The notes beneath the pieces were generated by a model. The model saw nothing but the letters and a program-made list of their open reading frames with translations. It searched no databases and was not told where the DNA came from. A stretch of DNA of 64,000 nucleotides from Astropecten irregularis (lineage: Eukaryota; Echinodermata; Asteroidea; Paxillosida; Astropectinidae): positions 14,032,614 to 14,096,613 of the forward strand of contig OZ020247.1 in assembly GCA_963971285.1 (NCBI GenBank), in the 5' to 3' direction. Position numbers and translations under genes: made by a program. Of this stretch, positions 23,201 to 35,400 are shown one piece after another (position 1 is the first letter of the stretch; every line of letters begins with the position of its first letter).

Positions 23201-26200
23201 GTCTAAATTTATACATTCCCTGTAATTTGTAAAGGGTTGCATCAGCCTGGGGTTTGTAAACAGGGGGTTGGTTTTGAAGATAGCAGACAACATGTAAGGC
23301 TTTGTACAATTTGTAGGCCCTACATGTACACAGCATGCAAAATTGATTTTTTATTAGTGAGAAAACCTGACCAGTGCTAGTACATGTACCTATTCACAGG
23401 GCATTGCAGAGTGCATGTTTGGTGAAGCAGTCAGAATTTACATGTAAAGATCTGCATTTCCAATTTAAATTACTGAAGCTTTAAACACAATACAAAAATT
23501 ACAGCAATATACTGCAGAAAGTTCCCATTTATCAGTTCGAGGGCCAAAGATTTTCCATTTTATAGGAGAAAAAAATTGACATTGTACGAACGTTCTGCTT
23601 GCCTGCCTTAGCTTTTGTGCCATGAAAATTGTATTTAATATGATCTCATATTGACTCTCAAGAGTGTGATATACTGTAGATTTTATTGCTGTTGTTTTTC
23701 CTCTCTGAAGTGGGAAATCTTGGGAGCTATATTTTACAAGAACAAGTTTCTTCATTGGTTATATTGAGACTATTTATGAAAGATCACAATTTACACAAGA
23801 TTTGAGACTATTTATAAATTTATCAGAAAACACAATAATTGCATTGACAAGCTTAATCAACTTTTATGTACTGTACATTGACACTTGGAGGGAAAAACTG
23901 CTTCATGTACACGTATTTATATACGTAATGTCATGGAAGTAGAAATAACTCTATGGTAATACTGTCATCTTCATCTTAATCATCATCATTCCCAACATTA
24001 TCATCATCATCATCATGTACTTCTAAAGGCAAGTACATGTACTGTACATGTATGTGCCAAATTCACAATGTAATCCACATGCATTATCAGAGTGCCATCT
24101 CATGTAAGATATCCGGATTAATTAGACTCACAACGAAGGCAGACTGATTGTAGTTTATTATAGTAGGTGATTACTAGTGCCTTACAAATCTGGCGCATAG
24201 ACCTACATGTACATATTTACTAGAGCTGTAACATGTAGTGTAATATCATACATCATAGAGCCGAACATCACCCAAGGATACAGATGGCAGATGGTTAATT
24301 GCTAAGTATCCAATACTCCATAAAGAATCTTGATAGGTGTTGCTGTCCCTGCAGCATCACGCTGAATAATTGTTAAAATTCCATCTTGAATGATGATAAC
24401 TTTTAAAAGCGTCGGAACTTGGATACACTCTGTCCATGGGTATTTAGGCCTAGTTCTTTGCCATAGCTTGTTCACTCAAGTTGGAATACAGTTGACATGG
24501 TTGAGGAGAATCACAAAGTACTGCCAGGTAGGCCCTATTTTCTGTGACTCAGTTAATTGGCCTAGGAAACCTACATGTACATCAAGAGTGATGGCGTAGG
24601 GACTTCATCCTGTATTAAAAGAGGATATCACTCTTGAGAGAAACCGCTTTTTCAACTTTCAAGGGGCACCAGGGCTTGTCTTGGAGCACTGAGGCAACTC
24701 TAGCCCCCTCCACCTTGAAGTTGCTGTCCTCCTCTCAACTTGAAGTTCTCAGTGTAATGAGACTGGTACATGTATGACAAATTGGGAATTTAGCAATACA
24801 GGGCAAGACAGTTCGGTTTGATCAGAGAGCTCTCTCATGGACAATAATGAAATAAGTTACTTATAAAGTTAAATGGCTACTTGAAGTTAAACATTTAAAG
24901 AGGCACTGACATAGTTGCCTCTAGTATTATAATTTACATGTACTACAACATCAAAAACAACATGTTGGCCTGTAGACAGTTTATGATGGCAAGAATTTTT
25001 TCATCACACAAATGCTGATTATTGCTGCTGTTATGGAATGCTGGTATGGGTTTGGTCAATTACAAAACATCAGTGTCCTTCTACTGGGACAAAGTTTGTA
25101 TTGGCATAGTGCCAGCATGTTATATGAAATCGCTGTCGTCAGTAGTCACTCATGGTGATTAAGCATTTTATGCCATCATTTGCCATCAAGCAACTTTATT
25201 ATGTGTAAATAACAATTAATAACCATATTTGGGAAAAAGCTATCCGGCCTATTATTTTTTACTTTCCAGGAACTTGTGGCCAGGAGTTATATAAGCCCAA
25301 ATCATACACCGAGTAGGCTACTTCAAAACCCCCATTGTACAGATATGATTGACCTTTTGTAATAAACACTGGCAGTATACACAAGCCCATTTGTTATGAT
25401 CATGTGACTATCAGCTGATATCACAACAACAACCTGCAAGGTCATACCATGGTCATACCATACATCAGTGGTTACATACAGATACAGTACTGGATACTTG
25501 TAATAATACACAGTACAGTACTGTTGTGTACAATGTATGGTATGGTACACAGTACGTAGGCCTACTTACAGTAGTACATGTACACTACTGGTTACATACT
25601 GATGCATATGTACATTGTAGGTTGTACAGAGATGACAAGGTACAGCTGTCACAGTGCCTTGTTGTGCACATAAACAGGTTTCATACATCCTTCATCACCA
25701 GAATTGGCACCCATCCAATAACACGTATGATGTTGATTTTTCCGATTATTGATTGTAAATAAATATTTCCAATTGTCCATACACTGTTTTGATTCACCAT
25801 CTACTATAATAATGTAAACGTGAGGAAATGAAGGTCAGAATTTACACTCTGTGTGTATAAAACTGATAAAATAATATACACAAGGGAAAAATAATAAACA
25901 ATTCATGGTATGTAATGGATGTAATCGACCTTAGAAATTGCGGTTATAAGGTCATATGAGGTCATGATATATTGTGTACATGTAGTATAGTAAAGGCTCA
26001 ATATTTAGCCACTGGACCACAACATGGCTCAGTGTATTGTATAATACTGACCAGACCATATTGAAGTCCGATATTAATCATTTGGTCTAGTGCACTTCTG
26101 AACAAAACCCACTGGTCAGGGCAGTTTTTGTTAGGTCATCAACAACCTGTCTGAACTGAAGTCCAAATGTTTCTTACCCTGAAGAGTGAAGAATAAAGCA

Positions 26201-29200
26201 TGTCTATTGTGTACAAGCTTTTAAAATGTTACTTATTGGAAAACTATTTCACTTAAAAAATAACACTTGAATATAAATTACAGTAAATTATAATGTACCC
26301 AAAATGTTTAATTTTGGATTGACCCACATACATACAAACAATCATTTCTTATTTCTACCATAAGTCCTGTAAAATGTCTTATGCAGTCATGCAACTTGAG
26401 GAAATTCCAATCTTAATCATGCTTTGTAGTTTGTTCAGTGTTTGCCACTTTTCAATGGCAAATGAGTGAAGTGAAAGAAAAAGAGATGAAATCAGCTGAT
26501 CCGAGGAAGAGTTGCATGCCTGCTTATGGCTCTCAAGTTTGTTCAAATTCCTCCTGCACAGTATCTAATAGTGCACCTGCCATCCTGGTGGAATTTTACA
26601 TTACCTACTGTACGTACAATATGAACTGTCATCAGATTATAAATGCAGACTGGTCAACATGATCAAATCAGGCTGAGGGAAGATGTTCATTTACATGTAG
26701 GTTATAAAAGACCCTGGCAAGGATTCTATTAGTGTCACAGTGTCAGATAAAGATGTGCATGTTGATGCAGGGGCGGATTCACAGGGAATCTTCTACAAAA
26801 AAAAAGAAAAAGAGAAGAAAACAGGAAAGAAAGAAGAAAAACCAATATATAGGGAGGGAGAAAGACTCAAAAGGACAAGGAAAAAGCCTGGGGAGACAAA
26901 ATTAGCTAGCTTTGATCTCCCTGAAATGCATCCTGAGTCACTATTGAATTGGCGCATTTTATATCCACGCCCCCCTTTTGGAAAATCCTGGATCAGGCAT
27001 GTACTTTTAGTTTTACATTAGCACAGTGTACCTTTTTACTGTAGCCTACATAAAACATGTACAATTGTACATGTACATACATGTACATTGTACATTCATG
27101 TACATGTATTGTACTGTACATCATACAAGTACTTCCCATCAATTGTTCCCATACTTGGCTCCCTAAAAATGTGCAGACACGACTGTTCATTACCAAGATT
27201 GTACATGAGTAATATAACATTGCATAATCATGTGTAATACATAATACATGTAGGTCTACAGTGTACGTCAATTTCTTTTGAAAACCTCCATATTCAGCAT
27301 ATTATGCACCAGTAATGGTTGAACCTTGCTTGATAAGATTTGTATTGCCTGAGCCCTATAGTGGCCGGTTCACAATCCCTGCTCAAATCTCATTTGCTTG
27401 AGGCATTTCATAATATTTAATGATTGGCATCCCTATACATGTACATGTAGCATAGTACAAGTACAGTATGTATACTTGGCATGAATATTGTCACGTTAAA
27501 TAGAAATACATATGTACAGTATGGAAATCAAACAAGTGACAATGTATCACACATTTCATGATTCCTGACAAAGTCATTTTAAAGTAAACTCAATAGGCAC
27601 AGCTAGTTTAAAGGTAGCCGATACATTTTACTGCATTTTGTAATGGTAATTAAATCCTGATGAGAAAATGGGAAAATTATTTTCCCAGCTCATAATAGAA
27701 TACAATGTATAATTTATGTCTCATGATGGTGTTGTGCTACAATGGTTATATCCAAATACCTTCAAAAACAAAATAATGAAAATGTTAAGTACTGTATGTG
27801 AACAGTTGAATGTTTGCTTTTTGCCATTATTTTAACAACATACGCCTATAGGCCTACACTGCACATTCCTTGGGTCATGTACAAATAATGGTAAACACAC
27901 AAACTACATTGTAGAATTGTGTTTTACTATTGTGTTTACCCTGGTGCAAAGTTGATAATCGTATCCTGTTTGTATTCAGATTTTTGTATGTTGGCATACT
28001 TCCCAGTCATCCTGTTTATAATGGATTCAATTTCTTTGTGTGAATTCATAGAATCACCATGCACATCATTTACTGTTATGGGTGATGTGATAATTTGTTG
28101 TTAGCCAAAAAATAAAAATAAATAATGGCATGTTATTGATTGGTTCAATTTTTCCACAGGAAACTTCAACATCGATGTTTCTTGTCATGGAATATTGTAA
28201 TGGCGGTGACTTAGCAGACTACCTGCATGGTAAGATATTAGGGCTGTGCGTTCTACCCGGGTATTCGAAACCCGACCGAAACCATCGAGTACCCGGCTCC
28301 ATTTTTTCGATTCTATTACCCGTAAAAAAATAACAACCATGCCCTTTTTCATATAATACATCACTGACCTGCAAAATTGGTAGTTTTTGCAATGTCAAAA
28401 GCAGATTATTTACCGCAAATCTGTACCGAAGCCGGCAGCGAGCCACAATTATCGACGCAGTCCGGCCGCGATCTACGGTACCCGACAACGCGACGCACCC
28501 CGGCCGCGATGTAGGCCTACATGTACCGACCAAAAATCCTACCGCGTACGGCAGACCATCGGAACAGACCGAGCCTACACCGTGCACACACAGTACGTAC
28601 GGTGTATACAGTATGTAGTCTTCCTGCCCACACGTGGTCGAGACTGGTGCACGTTGTTTTGACATCGTGGCTATTACGCGTTGCCGTGTGTGGGGCGGAT
28701 ACCAGTCATAGAACATTCGGGATTACCATGCTGACCATGTGCACAATGCATCGTGATTACGTCTTAATAATGCGTTTGTCGCCCTAGGAATTTTTCTCAC
28801 GTTATTTCTTAAGATCTAGCACATGTACGTGAAAAGTGTGTTTCTTCTAATTGGCCAACTGGACAAAATTACCAACTGAAATTCAAGTAAGATTTAGCTG
28901 ATCAGGAAAATGCGATTTACGAGGTGGTCAGAATATTTTACGGGGAACACGCAACGGAATAACAACCCTGACAATGCATACATCGTGTTTGATGTCTGTG
29001 TTCGATGTCGGAAAAAATATCACGCTAACTTTTGCTTGGCCTGTCATGTCGGTAGAAATAGCGTAAACTAAAATTCGGCATCCCTAAAAAAAGCCGAAAT
29101 CCGCTGAAGGTCGGGGTGTTTTGGGGAAGGTCTGGTAATTTTTTAGCACGCCTGGCTCGGAGCCCCGATACGGTACTCACCAACGGCCATTACGCAACAT

Positions 29201-29386
29201 ACTTCCTGGTTCTTAATTTCTTATGTTTTATATTATATCGCGGGTACCCGGGTACCCGCCCGTTTGGGCAAAGGGTACTCGGGTCCAAAATTACCCGTGA
29301 ATGCACAGCCCTATAAGATATTAATTTGCTCAGTCAGTTTACCATTTAAGGCCTTTTCCTAACCTTGGCTCTGGCTCCATCAATTA

Positions 29387-29455
<69 letters not shown>

Positions 29456-32400
29456 CATGTCGTGAATCCATATTTAAATAAAGTTATCAAAATAGAGACT
29501 TTTGGCTGTGGTTTGGAAGTAGATTCTCAGGTTTAGTGAAAAAGAAAACAGAGCTTCAGCTTCATTGAAAAACTTCAATTAAGCTATATTTTAAGAATTA
29601 TGGATGACAGAGACGAAGCCGGAGCCTAAGCCAGAGCCGAGGTTTGGGAAAAGTCCTTTACAAGTTACAGGCATGTTTGCGTGCTTTATTGGTGACTACT
29701 AGATTCTGGCCATTTATTATGATCAATTAGGCTATTATTCTGGCAACATGCATGATCCTACAGTTGAGTTACAGTATGATAAAAAATGAACATTCTGTCC
29801 ACTATGATGAATTGACGTGTATTGACGGTCAAAGGTTTAATTACTTAATATGGATATTAATGACAGTGACATGCATTGTATGCTCAATGTGTCTGTGTGC
29901 AACACATCACGTGCATGTATGGCCCTATCAACCATTAAAATTCTTTATAATTAAATAGTAAAATTGACATTTTGTGTTAGAGCGCCCTCTTTTGGTTTAT
30001 TATGTTCAGGTCAGGAACACAAAAATATTATGACAGCAGTCCAGACAGTGGACTATGTAAAACACATGCCTGTTTATTTACATACAATATGTACATACAA
30101 TATGTACATGTATCTCTGGGGATGCCAGAAATCAGACTGTTTCGATGTCTGAGTCACACTGTGTGTAGTACAGACTACATGTACATATGTACATGTACCT
30201 GGTGTGCAACAAAAGTACAGACTGGTCTACGTTGATGTACATAAAAGCCTGCCTTGCTATATTAAAAGGCACCTCGTTTTAAACTGCCAAATCTTCTGAA
30301 TTCTCTTGGTCCGTCAATAGACAGAGGCCTATACACTTCACAAGATACTGGATGTGTTCAATAGCGCTCCGCACTAAGGACGTCACAAAATCCCCGGATA
30401 TCAGACAAACATTGTCTCACACACGTAGTGCACATGCATGCGCACACACATTTGCATGGTTGCAATGTTTGTGTGAGATCCGGTGCTATTTTTAGCGCAA
30501 GTGCGGAGCGCTATTCATACATCTTGCACTGAAACTCATGTACCATACCCATGGTGATTTATTTCCATGGTCCTGTATGATTTGAATTTTAGAAGAAAAG
30601 ATGGAAAAATAAACAGGCAAAATTTCTGACTTGGACTTATTGCTGGGGGCCATCTTATGGCAACCTTGTACTGTCTTCCCACTGTCTATGATATACATGT
30701 AATCATGTAAGCATAGATTATAAAGTAGTCTCTTGTTACTCTCTTCCTAATCTCTGATTTAGTGACAATACAGTAGGCACAAGGTCGGTACATGATGTGT
30801 CTAATGAAATAAATTTCTGTATATAATTTGTTGCAGCCAAAGGCACATTGAGTGAGGACACCATACGATTCTTCCTAAGGCAAATAGGTATGTACAATCA
30901 GTTTCTCTGGTGTAAAGTCTGCATGCACTCCTTCTGGGGTAGTAGGTTGTGTCCCAATTCTCTGGCTGCAACCGCAAATAACATACAAGTCTGTGAAAAC
31001 TGCTGCAGTCACTGGCTAGTGGCTGGCACATAGGGGCGTGTGTAATTTGCGGTCGCAGCCAGAGAATTGGGACACGGCCTTATGGTCCCAGAAATATCCG
31101 TGTACATAAAAACTAATGTAGTTTTCTATGCAGGTTTAGACTAACATATAAGTGGGTTGGCCTACTTTAAATTGAATATTGCCTCAGATAGATTCCACAT
31201 TTTCTCTCTTGGCACATATAGAGTTGCATCGATATGAAGTATATTTATAGCCAAACAAATTGCATGCGTGATTCAGTTACACTGCTTACAGTCACTGTGT
31301 GTCCTATATAACGTTAAAAGCTGATGACATTTACAAAACCATAATTGAGACAAATTGACAAATTGAATTCTATACTGCACTTATGTGTACTTGTAATACC
31401 ACACGTTGGAAAACAGACTCAGGACTTAAAAGCCACTTGGGAAGGTTACGTTGCTTTCAAAGATGCACCGTGCATGGGGATCTTTGACTGTGCTTCAAAT
31501 CAGTCAATGCAGATATATATATGGTTTGCTTCTTAGAGAATTGTTTCCATGCCTGAAAGTGTCCATTAATTGTCAGATGTTTTTTCCCAAAACTTTTGTG
31601 GTCTTAACTAGCTTGTCTGACTATTCATTTGCAAAGTTGTAAGGATGTACATGTATACTGGCTGACTCAGGCCTGATTTTGACTGGAATAATATTCTCAA
31701 GGACTAATATTAGTTTAATTCTAGATGCAAACAAATAAGTAGAATTTATTAGTCTAGCTATCAGAAGAGTCTGTGAAATGAATTGCTTATATTAGTAAAG
31801 TTCATATGTCTATTGTTGTTTTCATTGGTAACAAAACCAAAACCTGTCTAAGTTCTTTTGCTTTAGAATATTAACCCTAACCCACCTGCTATAGTTAACC
31901 ACGAATGGTTTTTCCTGTGATAAAGTGTGTTATCCATCCTGAATACCACAATACACCTCAGTGGGGTTTGGGTTGTAATATATGGTATATGTGATCCAGT
32001 GGACACTTTGGTAGTGTATGGTAAACAGCTCGTCTTGTGTGGTAGGGGAATAGGTTAGGGGTAATTGCTTCAATCTTTTCCCACGAGCACATGTAATTCA
32101 TCTTGAACTAATACACTGGAAACTCTGCAAAGCCCAGGGGCCAATTTCATAAAACTGTTAAGCACAAAAATTTGCTTAGCACAAAAATGTCTCGCCCAAT
32201 GAAACAAGCCACCATTGAAAATTCCATTTGATATTCATGGTCAGCGAACAACAGCCAAAGAACAATCACAAGTGATACACAACACGTGGAAATTTGGTTG
32301 TTAATCCTGTTTTTATTAAGACAGAGATGTCGTGCTTAGCAAATTTTTTGTGCTTACATGTAACAGTTTTATGAAATTGGCCCCTGATTGATGTCAATTG

Positions 32401-35400
32401 CTAGAGGGCGCTATATACCTGAATTTGCTATATGCCTTTCTCACATGTATAGCTGCCGCCATGGTGGTGCTGCACAACAAGGGCATAATACACAGGGACC
32501 TCAAGCCGCAAAATCTGCTACTTAGTCACCAAGCAAAGAAGACGCCCCCTCCATCTGACATCAGGATCAAAATTGGTGAGTAGAACCGGGGACCAGTGGC
32601 ACGAAATACCGAGAAGTGTTTGGGTGAACAAGGCGAAAGCAACATTGGTTCTGTGTACACTGTATAACCTTGTGAGGACGCCCTTTATGCAGCCTTAGTG
32701 TATCTCTAAATATGCAAGCAACTTGACTTTAAGTGCTTCTTTTTCAACGATTTTCTTTCAGCTGATTTTGGATTTGCCAGGATTTTGGAGGAGGACATGA
32801 TGGCGGCAACTCTATGTGGGTCACCACTGTACATGGTAGGCACATTATAAGTTCATATTTGATGGTTCATTGCCAGTTTTTCTTCAATGGACAGCACAGT
32901 TGGTAATATGTGTGCACTGCATATAATCTAACAGAAAGTTCACCCAGTTCTGATCCAGGGCAGGATTTGCATAATTGCCGGCCTGTACTGCATCCACCAA
33001 TAGAGGGCGCTCACATACATACAATTTCCAGGCCAGTACATCTAGCATTGCTTTCTCTGAGAATCTAGGGGAGTGAAATTCCATACACATACTGCTATGT
33101 GGCATTTTATACATATGTATATGCCAACATTGATGTGCACATCCAATGGCAAGTTGTCAGCACAGGGGTCATTTTTCACAAAGCGCTAATATTGATCTTA
33201 AGTGTGAATTAATCTTAATTGCTGCAAAGTGTGTCACAAAACAATCACTATGGTGATACTGACAATTACTCAACTTCTTAATATTTATCTCAGTGTTAAG
33301 TGAAATCTAGCCTTGGGTTTGTTGATTGGCATACTTCTGTGCGCTATGTACATGTACGTACTGTAGATAATGTGACCATCATGCAGAGGCTATGCATATT
33401 CATCTCATACAGTTTAAGCAGTTGTTGTCAATGAGTTTAACATACTCTCCCTGCGCTTACTCTGAAGCAGTTCCCATGGAAGGGGTCCATTTGATTTACA
33501 TGAAGTTATAGAATAACCGTGAACCTATAGTTCATTGAGTCCCGTCTTCCTCCTTGTCCAGGCACCTGAAGTTATCATGTCCCAGCAGTATGACGGCAAG
33601 GCTGACCTGTGGAGTCTGGGCACCATCATCTTCCAGTGTCTGACCGGTTCCGCTCCATTCAAAGCCTCCAACCCTCAGGAACTCAAGAAGTTCTACCAGC
33701 GAGCTAAGCACGTCCATCCTGAGTAAGTCACATCACAAGTTTGAATATTCTCTGACGATCTATGACCAGGGGTCAATTTCATGAAATCATTGTGACACTG
33801 AGGATGGGCTATCATATACATTAAGAAGATCCTGTGTGCTTCTTGTTCCTTGGGATGGAACTGTTATCTAGGAAGATGTGGGATTGTTGCTGCTCATGCC
33901 TTTGATTTTTGTACATTATCTCTTTTTTTTTTTAGAATTCCAAGTGGCACCTCCAGGGATCTGAAGGATCTCCTCGTTCGACTTTTGAAAAGAAACCAGA
34001 AAGACAGGATAGAATTTGGTGAGTCGAAATAATCTGCTCTTCAAACTCAACCTGTTGGTGTGCACACACCAACACCCAGAATCCCAATTCCACGCTCCAC
34101 CGCATCAAGATTACTTTATAACCCATGGACTTCCCCTGCACGGCATACTCTCTACTGAGGATGGCCAGAGTACACAAGCCGGAACGTCGAGATTCAACTT
34201 CTCACCTGTTCTTTCAGAACCACACATCTGGAAAAGGGTTTATACATGTACATGGTGTCTCTGCAAACCTTCCATTCTTTCTGCTGTTAACTGTGCTTGG
34301 AATGCTTACAAGTGTGAGCTAAGTCAACTGTACAGAACAAGGACTTGAATCAGTGGAACAAATCACCGTTGCTGTACCATCTGAGCTATATCAGCCCTTC
34401 ATGTTTGTGGCCTTCCTTTTTACCAACCCCCACACTGCTAGAGGTGCCAGCCAATTTGTCATGTTTTCCATTTTCACAACTTGCCACTTTGCTCAGAGTC
34501 TATCTCACCTACACATTTTAATAAGCATTTTGAATTTTTCATCACTTGAACAGAAGTTGCAAATTGATATTTGTTTTTCAATTGTTTTGTTTATTCCTTC
34601 AGATGTTTTCTTCAATCACCCTTTTCTCGGCAAGAAAGCTCAGCCTACCTCATGTAAGTCAATTTGAGAGGTCCTTGTACATGTAACAGGATTGTTATTA
34701 ACCACTTTATGTTAGACAATGTATGTACATGTATGTAATGCAGATTCTGTGAAGGGTCAAACAAAACCTGTCATGGGGCCTTTCTCAAAACTCGGCTCCG
34801 GCTCAGGCTCCGGCTCCGGCTCCGGCTCCGGCTCAACCTCCATTTCGTGAATCCATTTTAAAATAACAGGTATCAAAATAGAGGCTTTTTGGCTGCGGTT
34901 TGGGAAGTAGATTCTCTGGTTTGAAAAGGACAACAGAGCTTCAGCTTTAATGGAAAACTACAACCTATATTTCAGCGTATGAAAACAGAGACGAAGCCGG
35001 AGCCGGAGTCGAGCTTTGAGAAAGGCCCCTAGTCTCACAGAAGGGGTAGTTACTTTTGGCCAAATAATAAAGGTCATATTTTTGATCCTGCAGAGTGCGC
35101 TCGTTTTAGCAATGCATTGCTCCCCGTTTGCATTTCATGTGACAGTTTCACCTAGCCTGGAGATGCATAATCCCAGATTCTAGTTCCTTGTTCTTGTTTT
35201 GTGTGAAGAGGATTACGATAAGGCACACAGGCTAATCAATCACAAAGCCATCTCTGCCCTCACAGGTACCCATATACTCCTGGGTGATGAGTATCAATAT
35301 GTGAAAAACATCTTGCTTAAGGATGCAAGCACCATGAACCCATGGCTGGATTCCAACCCACAATCTGTAGTTGACCACAAGACTTTGAGTACGATATTCC

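Noticed and set aside
27050-27130. Regulatory or CRISPR-like array in the ACATGTAC-rich stretch
   Set aside because: These are short self-complementary microsatellite-like runs found across the whole window, without regular spacers.
28219-28716. 165-codon open frame (minus) and overlapping plus-strand frames in the hAT element
   Set aside because: They arise from high GC content within the element on both strands, and no transposase motif or zinc finger can be seen.
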